20,433 bases of DNA from Geosiphon pyriformis (Eukaryota > Glomeromycota > Glomeromycetes > Archaeosporales > Geosiphonaceae), in contig JAAOMT010000468.1 of the NCBI GenBank assembly GCA_016748015.1, forward strand, positions 834,186-854,618, read 5' to 3'. Below the pieces are notes generated by a model. The model did not search any database and was not told where the DNA came from. It saw nothing but the letters and a program-made list of their open reading frames with translations. Both the position numbers and the translations under genes were made by a program. This document shows positions 1-8,890 of this stretch, piece after piece (the stretch's first letter is position 1; every line of letters starts with the position of its first letter).

Positions 1-640
1 CCGTCAATTGTTGGTGTCAAACTAGAGTCAATCTCAATAGGGTCTTCTTTTCCCACCGATTTTGCCAAGCCCGTTCCCTTGGCTGTGGTTTCACTACATA
101 GTAGATAGGAAGAGTTTAACCCATGATGCACATCATTAACCATAAGTGGAAACAGACATTTAGCTGGAATGCGGCAAGCACAGAGGTTAAATAACAATTC
201 ATGTCATTGACCGTAAGTGGAAGCAGACATTCAGCAGAACGGGTGCACGCACAGAGGTATAACAATTCATGTCATTGACCGTAAGTGGAAGCAGACATTC
301 GGAAGAACAGGTGCACGCACAGAGGTATAACAATTCATGTCATAGACCCTAAGTGAAAACAGACATTCGGCAGAATGGGTGCATGCACAGAGGTTAGAGA
401 ACACCACACTTGGCGATATAAAGGAGTTGGAAACCCCGTGCTTGGTTGAGTTTCTTCGGTTAAGGTTGGGGTTCTTTCCGGTAAAGGATGCCCCCCTCCC
501 TCACCCAACACTTAGAGCTAGAAGAGATACGTCAACACCCTTACCTGGATTGTTCTATCAACTAGAGGCTTTTAACCTTGGAGACCTGCTGCGGTTATCA
601 GTACGACTCGGGGCGAGAATGAACCTCTTAGATTTTTTAT
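1..640 (-). rRNA. Divergent 28S (LSU) rRNA-like sequence, probable pseudogene
   Basis: Read on the minus strand, several blocks match the universally conserved eukaryotic LSU rRNA core in the correct order. Positions 615-520 carry the block that in LSU rRNA reads through CGTACTGATAACCGCAGCAG, then GTCTCCAAGGT and TTGATAGAACAA. Positions 518-502 resemble CTCTAAG-GTTGGGTGA. Positions 458-440 resemble GAAGAAA-TTCAACCAAGC. Positions 112-15 resemble CTATCTACTAT, GAAACCACAGCCAAGGGAAC, GGGCTTGGC, GAAGACCCT and TTGACTCTAGTTTGACA. Between the second and third blocks about 200-300 nt of normally conserved LSU sequence is missing, and at 122-396 a tandem repeat replaces a single conserved segment. Both make a working rRNA unlikely. 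The 3' part continues beyond the left edge. No 5.8S or upstream LSU domain was recognised on the right. GC content is clearly higher than in the rest of the window. It could instead be a highly derived functional copy, since AM fungi have non-tandem, heterogeneous rDNA. Confidence 0.72.
122..396 (-). repeat. Four-copy ~68 bp tandem repeat inside the LSU rRNA-like sequence
   Basis: On the + strand the string AACAATTCATGTCAT begins at 193, 261 and 329, an exact 68 bp period. A more diverged first unit, about 71 bp, covers 122-192. Each unit contains AAGTGGAA.CAGACATT and GCACAGAGGT. On the minus strand each unit reads AATGTCTG... followed 30 nt later by ATGAAT. This has the same spacing as the LSU rRNA segment AATGCCTCGTC...ATGAATGGATT that normally lies at this point. 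The unit therefore looks like an in-register amplification of the rRNA itself, not a foreign satellite. That homology is judged by eye and is partial. Confidence 0.85.
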
Positions 641-827
641 TCGTTATTGGTAAGTTGTTAACGACACTGGTAATTCGGATTTTGGTGTTCCTTGGATTCG
701 TGAGTCGTGATTCGTTAGTCATACTGGTTATAGCTGTTTGTGTTCGTGAGTTGGTGGACGCCGGTAATTTGTCGTTGGTAGTTGATAAAGGCAAGAGTAA
801 TCATATATAGGATAAAATTTTGCTTGA

Positions 828-862
828 AGGCAGAGAACACCTCTTTATATATGTTACTGCCT
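828..862. repeat. Imperfect inverted repeat (hairpin)
   Basis: AGGCAGAGAACA at 828-839 pairs with TGTTACTGCCT at 852-862, with a one-base bulge and one mismatch and a 12-nt loop. It lies at the right end of the rRNA-like block. Function unknown. Confidence 0.45.
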
Positions 863-1108
863 CTAAGTTGTTGATTTCGATATTGGCTGTTTATCAAAAA
901 TTACGCGTTTGTATTTCACGCGAAAACAAGAATATAAGGGTGGAGTTAACTAGACCTTTTTAGTAAATTTGATTTGAAGATAACCTCCCTAGTTTTTAAA
1001 ATGTAGTCATTAAACGTGTTTTCCATCTAGGTTTAAAGACAAAGCGTCACTTTTTGAAACCTTGTAAACAGTTAAGTACTTTCTGGAATTTATTTTAGAA
1101 TAAACAAC

Positions 1109-1150
1109 AGTCATGAGGATCCGCGTAATATTAAGCTGATTCTCATGACT
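1109..1150. repeat. 12 bp inverted repeat (hairpin)
   Basis: AGTCATGAGGAT at 1109-1120 is complementary to ATTCTCATGACT at 1139-1150 except for one position that can form a G-U wobble in RNA. The loop is 18 nt. A run of eight T follows at about 1153-1160. If transcribed rightwards this would resemble an intrinsic-type terminator, but in a fungus that reading has no special weight. Confidence 0.55.
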
Positions 1151-1318
1151 CGTTTTTTTTGATTCGACTATCCTAAAATGGCTAAATATAATCAGTATGG
1201 GAAATCAAATTCACATCCCCCTTAAAACCGTGGGACCCATTATTACAATGTAAATGGTCAGTGATTAAGTACATGGCGTCCATATTTCGAAAACACAATC
1301 GGAAGTGCCTCTAATCTA

Positions 1319-1347
1319 ATGTTAGTGTTTAGGCGTCACACTAACAT
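1319..1347. repeat. Perfect 10 bp inverted repeat (hairpin)
   Basis: ATGTTAGTGT at 1319-1328 is perfectly complementary to ACACTAACAT at 1338-1347, with a 9-nt loop. It sits just before the composition changes to very AT-rich. Function unknown. Confidence 0.6.
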
Positions 1348-1450
1348 CCCTTCCCTCTTTTGGTTTTATCGTTCATGGAAATAGACCTTTTATTGCGTTA
1401 TATAAATACCCCATTTTTTAAAGTGTGTATATTGCTAAGAAAAAGCATTA

Positions 1451-1926
1451 TTATTGTTAAGAAAATTTTCAACACCATGCTTTTTTACTAGTAACATATG
1501 ATATATTTCATTACCAATATAGAAATAACTATAAATATTATAAACTTTTATCTTAGAAGATTTCAATCTTGTCAATAAAAAAAAGCTTATTTTTACAAAG
1601 ATAGAAAAAATGTTATTAGAAATTTTTATGGTTTTTTAATGCAAAAATATCAATATATACTATAAAAATTATCATTAAAATTATATAAAAAAATCTTATA
1701 TTATTTGATAAATAAAAAATAAAAGATTAACAATTAGCTCAATAATAACAAAAAAATATGATATAATTTAATATTGGCAAATTAAAAAACACCAATAAAA
1801 ATTAAAATTAATATATATAATCTGATAAAAATAAGCTTTATTATACTTTAAGATTCTTATATACTCTTATTTGTGCAGTTTAAAATTTCAAATCTGCAAT
1901 TATTATTTAAAAATAGTTATCAAAAA
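1451..1926. other. AT-rich spacer left of the LTR element
   Basis: About 480 bases of very AT-rich DNA rich in TTATA and AAAAAT tracts. No coding frame, RNA gene or repeat family member could be recognised. It is the presumed pre-insertion DNA into which the Ty3/gypsy element landed. Confidence 0.7.
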
Positions 1927-1930
1927 ATAT
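1927..1930. repeat. Candidate target-site duplication (left) of the LTR element
   Basis: ATAT directly precedes the 5' LTR and ATAT directly follows the 3' LTR at 9536-9539. Four bases of AT alone are weak evidence in this composition, but they fit the LTR ends that were set independently by the terminal inverted repeat TGTTATGG/CCATAACA. Confidence 0.4.
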
Positions 1931-2042
1931 TGTTATGGTTAAAACTTATACTTCTTATTAATTATTACATATATTAACCACTAATGTTATATAAATTAGC
2001 CACTCTATTTTTAGAAAGTGATTATTGACTACTTTTGATAGC

Positions 2043-2049
2043 TATATAA
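2043..2049 (+). promoter_or_regulatory. LTR TATA box
   Basis: TATATAA followed by GTGAT is conserved at the equivalent place in the 3' LTR (9051-9057) although the surrounding sequence has diverged. It is the likely core promoter of the genomic transcript, placing the RNA start some 30 bases downstream. Inference from position and conservation. Confidence 0.5.
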
Positions 2050-2256
2050 GTGATAAATCTCTTAACTATAGAAAAGCATATAGAAATCAAGGAAATAAAA
2101 TAAATAAAATAACAACTTTCATCTCAATCTTTCTCTTATCACTAATTTCCCTTTTCTTATCTTCAAGTATTTGAATATCTTGGAATAAAAGATTATTTGT
2201 TGGCATTTACCTACTCTTTTCCTGACTTGTATAATTGTAGCATTTGAAGATTATTA

Positions 2257-2262
2257 AATAAA
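2257..2262 (+). promoter_or_regulatory. LTR polyadenylation signal (AATAAA)
   Basis: AATAAA lies about 210 bp downstream of the LTR TATA box and is kept at 9253-9258 in the 3' LTR, where it would direct 3' end formation of the element RNA. In such AT-rich DNA the hexamer alone is weak; conservation between the LTRs supports it. Confidence 0.4.
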
Positions 2263-2566
2263 ACATAACTGAAGAATATATCTGATATCTGATATTGAAT
2301 TCTAAGAGCACTGATGTGAAGCATAGAATTATACCAGATGTAATTATTTGTTGACAGTATAGACTATTCCTTTATCTTCAAATTCTCTGGTTATCTTTGA
2401 AAAGTATAGTAACTAAGATATTTTATAAGACTGATCTCATATATTGAATTCATACTTATTCAATTTGTTCTTTAAAGTTGATTTCTTTTTGATTTTTTTA
2501 ATTACTCTACAATCCTGTTTTTCCTTGCTATCCATTAGTTTGTTACTCTAATCTGTAACATAAAAG

Positions 2567-2584
2567 TGGTACTCCCTATAAGGT
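2567..2584 (+). other. Candidate tRNA primer binding site
   Basis: TGGTACTCCCTATAAGG starts six bases after the 5' LTR. LTR-element primer binding sites start with TGG, the complement of the tRNA CCA end, within a few bases of the LTR, which fits. I cannot name the tRNA: the site does not match the familiar initiator-Met pattern. Transition decay may have altered it. Confidence 0.45.
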
Positions 2585-2612
2585 TGTCAAAATCCACTTT
2601 GTTTTCTATTGT

Positions 2613-4163
2613 ATGGGTGATTATTCATATCTGCCACAACAATCAAAAGAACACTTTAAAGCATATAACAAAAACAATCTAGACTTTATTGAACTCAATT
2701 TTTTGTCTTTCTGTTTGATTTGCTTTTCTATTGAAAAACAATCCAGCAGACAATTCCAAGACTTTTGGAACTGGTTCCTAAATGAACATTCAGCTAAAAC
2801 CTATAGAGTCTATACAACTTATTACTTTGATCAAGTTTATTTTGAAGACAATTTTGAAGAAAGAAACAATAACATCAATTAACTTTTATATTCCACAACC
2901 TTTAAACAACAGCCTCCTGATTTCGAATATCTAAATCATCAAATCCATACTTGAATTGCTGCCCATCAATTAACTAAGACTCCACTTGAAACAAAAAAAG
3001 AAAGCTATCAAACTGCTTCTGTTTTTAATCTCTTCTTAAGTAAATCAGAATATTTTACATAAACAGCTACTCCTAAACCAATGGCTAATAACTCTATACA
3101 ACAAAACATCCTAATTGCCTTTTAAGATATACAAACTGCTTTAAGGTGAAAAAACAATACTCCACTACCATTATTCAGAGATAATGCACAAGATTCAATT
3201 AAATGGTTAGATGACTTTGAAAGAACTGCTACAGCCAACCAATATAATAATGAATACAAGTTCTAAATCATTGGTGGCTACCTCCAAGACTCTCTTGCTA
3301 CTTGGTTCTTACAAGAAACTAATGCTAATGCTTACCAAAGAATTATTAAATGAGCACCAATAAATATTGGAAAAGAAAACACTTCTTTCACAACCTGGTT
3401 TGAAACTAAATTTAGAACTCCTATTTTAATATCCAAATGACATATGGAATTAGAAAGAAGAACTCAAGGTTCTGGTGAAGTTGTAACTGAGTATGCCAAA
3501 GCAATCAGAAAATTAATCAAGCAAGTAGATTTTGGAAAAAACTGAACAGAAGAGCAAAAGATTTATTTCTTTACAAAAGAATTGAGAACTGATTTTTTCT
3601 ATGTTCTTTGGTCTTTCTTGGCACTGAAAAACAATCCCACAATGGATATGGCCATTGAACTTGCCCAGAGAATAGAAGACAACCAAAAAATGCACCTAAG
3701 ATCCACACTTTCAGTTTTTGCTTTTGCTCCTGTTATGGCTTCTGCTTCCCAAATGGCTGCTACTTCTTTTGCTGCCCAAACTCAAGACTCAAATGAACAG
3801 TTAATAGATAGACTTACAGCTAATTTTGCCTAATTACTGGAATTCTTAGCCCAAGCAGTCAGAAAGAATTAACAATTCCAAAGATCCAGATTTGAACTTC
3901 ACTTTAATCAACCCCAGCAACCTTCTTATCCAAGACAACAAAATCATGGCCCACCTGTGTGTTATCACTGTGGATTAACTAGACATTTCTCCAAAGATTG
4001 TAACAATCCTCCCCTGCCTCCTCCAGCTCCCAAAAACAATAACAATCAAAACAACAAAACTATCAACAACAATATCTCCAACCAAAGACCCAATTATGCC
4101 AACATCAATTTCTTTGAAGAGAATTCCTTAGTTGAAACCACTGTTTATCAGTCTTTAAACTAG
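2613..4163 (+). pseudogene. gag: gag-like gene of the Ty3/gypsy element, 11 in-frame stops
   Basis: One reading frame runs from ATG 2613, 53 bases after the LTR, to TAG 4161 without a single frameshift, about 516 codons. It encodes a capsid-type region (residues ~190-370, rich in W, L, E and K, including the block around FTKELRTDFFYVLW) and, near residue 449, an intact CCHC knuckle CYHCGLTRHFSKDC followed by a Pro/Asn-rich tail. Stops lie at 2880, 2952, 3060, 3123, 3147, 3264, 3351, 3438, 3543, 3831 and 3870. Those that are TGA sit in contexts that suit Trp, and those that are TAA suit Gln. Gag would form the intracellular particle that packages the element RNA. The frame ends exactly at a slippery heptamer joining it to the protease frame. 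It is a pseudogene by substitution only. Confidence 0.85.
4154..4160 (+). promoter_or_regulatory. Canonical -1 ribosomal frameshift heptamer at the gag/pro boundary
   Basis: In the gag frame the sequence reads TCT TTA AAC TAG TAG, so T TTA AAC (a textbook X XXY YYZ slippery site) is phased correctly and is followed at once by two stop codons. A -1 slip re-reads the C and enters the frame CTA GTA GGT GCA, which is open without a stop to 5158. A possible downstream stem, AAAGAGT 4177-4183 with ACTCTTT 4209-4215, begins 16 nt after the site; it is weak and a pseudoknot was not resolved. The alternative is that an ancestor was in frame here and lost one base. Confidence 0.6.
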
Positions 4164-5161
4164 TAGGTGCACTTCCAAAGAGTGAGAGTACAAGCCAATC
4201 AGAAGAAAACTCTTTTTATGCTTTTAATCTAACTGATAATGACCATAATATGGATGAACTAGCAATCAACATCTCTAAATTAACCAGAAAGAAGAAGAAA
4301 GCCAAGGTTAATTTTGTTTTGAACCTAAACAAAGCATTCAAATCAACTGCTGATAACAATAAGCCACCAAAGGCCAAAGTTTGCAAGAATCTTTCAAAGT
4401 TAGAACCTCCAGAAATAGTACAAAAATCTGGATCTTATTCTATTGTTAAAGATCTCATGGAAATACCTGCTTACATTACTTTTGGCCAGTTAATGACCCA
4501 TCTCCAATTCAGAAAAGACCTTCACAAATCTTTAATTCTCAAGAAAAAGACACCAAAAACCAACAAGCATTCACACCAAACTGGACTTGCTAATAACAGC
4601 AATGTTACTCCTCTCATTTGTAAAGCCCAAGTGGCTGGTTACTTCATTGATCTAATCCTAAACAGTAGATTATCTGTTAGCATTATTGCCAAATACTTTT
4701 TAGAAGCAATTGACAGAAAAATTAATAAACCATCCACAAGATCAATGACCAATATACATGGTAACAAGAAGAAAAATTTAGGCATAGTCAAAGCTATTCC
4801 TGTTCGAATCAATGGCATCAGCAATAAAACTAACATAAAAGTATCTGAAACAAAAGAATACATCATAATAGTTGACAATAAATGGCTTAAGAAAGCAAAA
4901 GCCTTGCTTGATTATGAACTCTGTAAACTGACCAACAGATGTGATAAGAAACCCATTGTGGTTAAGTGCCACCATTGGACAACTCCTCCAGTACCTACAC
5001 AAAAACAAGAAAAAAAACAATCAGATAAATCAAATAATGATAAAAGCAATGAAGAAGAAGATCAAGAAAAACAAAAAAAAACTGCTAAACTTACTTATAC
5101 CATTTTTATTAATAACAGCAAGTCACTAAACAATATTAAAACTGACAAAAAAAAATCATAG
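4160..5161 (+). pseudogene. Protease (retropepsin-like) region of the Ty3/gypsy element, active site lost
   Basis: This frame, -1 relative to gag, is open for 333 codons without a stop, the best-preserved reading frame of the element; its first ATG is at 4250. It starts with a Lys-rich region. At about residue 160 comes a retropepsin-like segment, with hydrophobic strands flanking AGYFIDLILNSRLSVSIIA. Here the expected Asp-Ser/Thr-Gly triad reads Asn-Ser-Arg (codons 4661-4669), two changes each explained by one G-to-A. A long Lys/Glu/Gln-rich linker follows. The frame closes with TAG at 5159 just after a run of nine A (5147-5155). Shifting by -1 in that run joins it to the reverse transcriptase frame. 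The protease would have cut the Gag-Pol precursor. Confidence 0.7.
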
Positions 5162-8100
5162 TAAATGACAAGCTAATCTGCTGGCCCTATTATAATATCT
5201 TCAGAAAAACCTTTAATAGAAAACCTGGCAAAAAAGCAAAATACAGTTATTAGTGATATAGTCCTTGTGCCAAATGCTGGTGTAATAAATCTTTGTATTC
5301 TCCTAGTAATAAATGCAAGTCTTGTCTAATCTATTACAAAGATTAAGAACTAATTAGTTTGATATCCAGAGAAAAACTAAAAGAAGTACAGAAGTTCTTT
5401 GAAAGTAAACCACCTGAAATCCAATCATTAGTTGTAGAACAAAAAAAACCTTCTCTTAAAGAAAGAAAAATGGACATTGAAAATCTGTTGGCTAGGAATA
5501 ATTCAGTTATCTTAAAAGAAGATGATACCTTTAGACAAACCCATGTGATACAACACATTATCACCACAAAAAAAACTTGTCCCATCTATTTGAAGTCTTA
5601 TTAATTCAATCAATGCAATAATAAGTTTATTAAGAAAGAGATAAACTGGATGAAAAATCTTGGATTTATACAAGAAACCAAGAGTAAATAGGCTTTTCCA
5701 GTTGTAGTGGTATTCAAAAAAAGTGGAACTTTATGCTTTTGTGTCAACTATCATCAATAAATACTATTACTATAAAAGACATGTACCTACTTTCCAAAAT
5801 TGATGCAATATTAGATAAATTCAATAGTGCTGCTTTCTTTTTAACCATTAACTTAACTGCTGAATTCTGGCAAGTAGAAATGGATTCAGAAAACAGAAAG
5901 AAAACTGCTTTCATTACCAAGTATAGCACCTATGAATTCACAGTTATGCCTTTTGATCTCACTAATGCTTCTTCTATCTTTTAATGCCTAATGGACAAAG
6001 TATTTGAATTAGTAAAAGAAAACTTTGTTCTAGTCTACTTAGATGACATAATAGTTTACTCAAAAACCTGGAATAAACATCTTGAACACTTACAAAAGAT
6101 TTTTGACTTGCTCAGAAATACTGGCCTTAAAATCAACCCAATCAAATCTTTCTTTGGACACCAATCCACCCAGTTTCTTGGTTATCTTATTACAAAAAAT
6201 GGAATTTTCCCTGACCCAGTTAAAGTTGAAAAAGTTCAGAACATTAGACAACCAATGAATGTTTCTGAACTACACTCTTTCCTTGGTTTGGTCTCTTATT
6301 ATTGCAAATTTATCAAGAATTTCTCCAAAATCATCTTTTCTCTCAATCAGCTACTCAGAAAAAATGTCAATTATTACTGAGGCACTCATTAACAAAAAGC
6401 TTTTGAAATTCTGAAGAAAAAACTTGTTACTGAACCAATTCTCAAACAACCTAATCTGGACCAATCTTTTATCTTCCACACTAATACATCTGGTTATAGA
6501 TTTGGTGCTGTTCTTTCATAAAAAGATAAAAATGGCAGAGAACATGTTATAACATATGTCAGTAGATCTCTTACACCAGTAAAAAAGAACTATTTAGTTA
6601 CTAAACAAAAATGTTTAGCAGTAGTTTGGGCTACTAGTTACTGGGATCAATATCTTCTTGATGCAAAATTCTTAGTGGTAACAGATCATCAAGCCTTAGT
6701 TTGGCTGCACAATAAAAAAAAGCTGGAACACAAACAAATAACTTGCTAGATACTCCACTTGAATGAATTTGACTATAATATTCAATACCACAAAGAAGCA
6801 AATCATTAAAATGTTGATATTCTTTCTAGACTTATTATCCAGTAACAGTACAACCTCTTAAATCAAACCAACTTAATTATTAGTAACTTCTTTACAAACA
6901 AATATGATAATAGACTTGGACAACTACTCTGTCTTAATAAAATTTTTGGGTAAAAGATAATACCCACCAGAATACACTCGACAGCAAAAAGAACATTTGC
7001 ACAAACAATCAAATTTCTATTTGATTCATCAGAACCAATTATATAAAAGAAACAAAAAAGATCCTGACTACACTCAAAGAGTCATCAAATTTGAAGAAAG
7101 AAAAATTGTAATATACAACATGCACACTAACCCATTAGCTAAATACTTTGGAAAAACAAAAACAATTCAGAAAACCTTAGCTCACTATTATTGATCTACC
7201 TTGAGAAAAGACATTGCTGAATACATCAAAATCTGTAACATCTGCCAAAAAAGAGGCAAACCCAATCACAAAGAAGATATCCATTCAATCTCTGTTGGTC
7301 AACCATTTAACAAAATTGGTATGGATGTTGTTGAATCTTTAACAATAACTTCTGATAACAACAGATACATTATCACAGCTACTAATTATCTTACAAAGTA
7401 GGTAGAAGCAAAAGCCACTTCTGACCAAACAACAGTCTCAATAGCCAATTTTATTTATAAAGATATCATTTGTCATCATGACTGCCCCAAAAAACTTTTA
7501 TCTAATAGAGGAAAAGCTTTTTTCAGTATACTGGTTAAAAAACTTTGTAGAAAAATGGAAATACATCATAAACTTTTCTTTTCTTATCACTCCCAAACAA
7601 ATGGCTTAGTAAAGCATTTCAATAAAACACTATGTGAAACTCTAGCCAAAACCAGTGAAGAAACAAACTTATAGGACAAAGTACTGTTTTCAGTTTTGTT
7701 TGCTTATAGAATTGTGAATCATAACATAACAAATTATGAACCTTTTTATCTGCTCTATAGATGCATAGCAACACTATCAATAGAAACTGACATTAAAACA
7801 ATATCCTTTAAAAAGATCACAATAGGAAATTACAAAGACATTTTACAAAGAAGACTTAGTATCATTCTTGATTCCTCAGTAGAAACACAAATAATTGCTT
7901 TTGAAAAGATAAAACAGTTTTAAGAAAAGCTTAAAAAAAAGAAAACCTATAAAACACTTTCTTTAAATATTGGTGACTTGGTACTAAAATACCATTCAGA
8001 CAGAGACAATGTCTATGGTGATAAATTCTTTAGCTGATGGAAAGAACTCTTTATAGTCAACAAAGTTTTGAACAATAGTTCTTATATTTTTCAAGATTAA

Positions 8101-8199
8101 TCTGAAACAATCTTCAATAATTGTCTTGTTTATAGTATATGACTTAAGAAATATCATAAACGACCTGATTGGTTGCCTGTTGTGATAATACTGATTTAA
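5147..8199 (+). pseudogene. pol: pol: reverse transcriptase - RNase H - integrase, disrupted
   Basis: Domains in order: a Cys-x2-Cys...Cys-x2-Cys zinc-ribbon-like patch (5266-5325); reverse transcriptase (about 5590-6270) with motifs near QVEMD, TAFIT and YEFTVMPF and intact catalytic YLDD at 6036-6047; connection and RNase H (about 6390-6720), whose first catalytic Asp is Asn (AAT 6483) while TDHQALVWL is kept; integrase (about 6960-7920). In the integrase zinc-binding part one His is Tyr (KYFG) while CNICQ is kept. The core keeps the first Asp (GMDVV, 7324), but the second reads Asn (SNRGKAF, 7504) and the Glu reads Lys (LVKHFN, 7612). A GPY/F-like module follows near 8030. The frame changes near 5757, 6835 and 8185. 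Stops include 5251, 5254, 5344, 5602, 5689, 5982, 6378, 6390, 6519, 6747, 6807, 6859, 6874, 6958, 7192, 7399, 7672, 7921, 8035, 8098 and 8140. It would copy and integrate the element DNA. Confidence 0.92.
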
Positions 8200-8831
8200 A
8201 TGATCAACAAAAATCAAGTATAAATAAATGCACTATTCCCAAAACAGAGGTATTTTCAATCAACATGAACAATTATTTTCTGGATCAAAACATTCAAAAT
8301 GTTTTTTATACTCTCTATAAGTATTAGATCAAAAACTACTTAAATACTACTTTGATCATTGAAAAACAAACCACTATAACAGATAACAGTGGAACACATA
8401 CTGTTATTAAACCAAAGAAAACTACTACCAGAAAAGAAAAAATTGGTAGCAAAATAGATAAATATCTGTTGGAAAGTATAACAGCAGCTATACTTCCACC
8501 TTTCAGCACAATTGGAAAAACACTCCAAGAAATTTTATTTATAGACAAAAACTTGTTATATGGAAGGCAATTAGAACTCTATGGTCACCTTAGAAAAATT
8601 ATAGAGGATATGAAACTCATGAAGAAAACAACTTCAGAAATACAGACAGAAATTTTGAGCATTATATGATTAGATGTTCCAAGAGTTTTAACTATTGTTA
8701 AAAGAGCCAAAACTCTAATACAAAGATTTGATTTCTTGGATACAAAACTCATTTCATCTTAAGTATTATATACTTTATCCATAAAAGACTTCAACAAACT
8801 AGTTAGCTTTAAGTTAAATAAAACTTTTTAA
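8169..8831 (+). pseudogene. Additional reading frame between integrase and 3' LTR, unrecognised
   Basis: After integrase a frame, -1 relative to pol, stays coherent from about 8184 to TAA 8829. It is broken only by TAG 8325, TGA 8667 and TAA 8760, all of the decay type seen elsewhere. The first ATG is 8265, giving about 188 codons. The product is Lys/Ile/Leu-rich, has a basic stretch (HTVIKPKKTTTRKEKIG) and then long amphipathic, helix-like segments. I see no signal peptide or membrane span, so it does not look like an envelope protein, and no chromodomain. It may be a separate accessory ORF, or the C-terminal extension of pol displaced by a one-base deletion near 8185, since the open frame continues directly from integrase. 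Its equal rate of interruption suggests it was coding when the element was active. Confidence 0.55.
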
Positions 8832-8878
8832 ATAAATTACACAATGAATAGCTTGATTTTGCTGGAGCTCAATCTCTT

Positions 8879-8890
8879 TGGAGAGAATGA
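8879..8890 (+). other. Polypurine tract
   Basis: TGGAGAGAATGA directly abuts the TGTTATAG start of the 3' LTR. It is the purine-rich primer for plus-strand DNA synthesis expected at this position in LTR elements. The only pyrimidines are single T residues, which could reflect decay. Confidence 0.6.

Larger units (their letters stand above)
641..1450. other. Unassigned spacer, moderately GC-rich, with hairpins
   Basis: This 810-base stretch has a more balanced base composition than the DNA to its right. It holds no convincing coding region: reading frames are short, lack recognisable motifs, and the longest ones lie over rRNA-like DNA. It may be the upstream part of the minus-strand rRNA unit or its spacer, but no conserved LSU, 5.8S or ITS block was recognised. 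It contains three inverted repeats, listed separately, and a weak TATA-like string at 1399-1408. Confidence 0.6.
1931..2560 (+). repeat. 5' LTR of the Ty3/gypsy element
   Basis: It begins TGTTATGG and ends TGTAACA, and aligns along its full length with 8891-9535. By eye, the first ~230 bp differ from the 3' LTR by roughly 18 transitions against one transversion, plus a 12 bp deletion (AAAAGCATATAG missing on the right) and the 12-bp repeat expansion in the 3' LTR. Near its end it carries about 20 bp absent from the 3' LTR (around 2525-2545). A TATA box and AATAAA signal occur at matching places in both LTRs. Confidence 0.93.

Noticed and set aside
1-120. R1- or R2-type retrotransposon inserted in rDNA
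   Set aside because: The break in the LSU-like sequence lies near the conserved target region, but the inserted DNA is a tandem repeat with no reverse transcriptase, and the LINE here sits 10 kb away in AT-rich spacer DNA.
122-396. CRISPR array
   Set aside because: The 68 bp units are directly adjacent with no unique spacers, and the context is eukaryotic.
379-810. 143-codon open frame on the + strand
   Set aside because: It lies antisense over the LSU rRNA-like blocks; its codons simply follow conserved rRNA sequence, and the opposite-strand frames at 558-897 are shadows of the same region.
2613-4163. Alternative genetic code (TGA as Trp, TAA/TAG as Gln)
   Set aside because: In gag alone it looks tempting, because all stops fit. 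But in integrase (7399), pol (6747, 7672) and the LINE (12100, 14731, 15457, 16807) TAG sits at Trp positions and TGA at some Arg positions. No single reassignment explains this, while transition decay does.
4639-5020. Antisense open frames over the protease region
   Set aside because: They are opposite-strand readings of a well-supported + strand frame, without motifs or a plausible promoter.
8265-8831. Envelope gene of an errantivirus-like element
   Set aside because: The position fits, but there is no signal peptide, transmembrane span, glycosylation-rich ectodomain or cleavage site; the product is basic and helix-rich.
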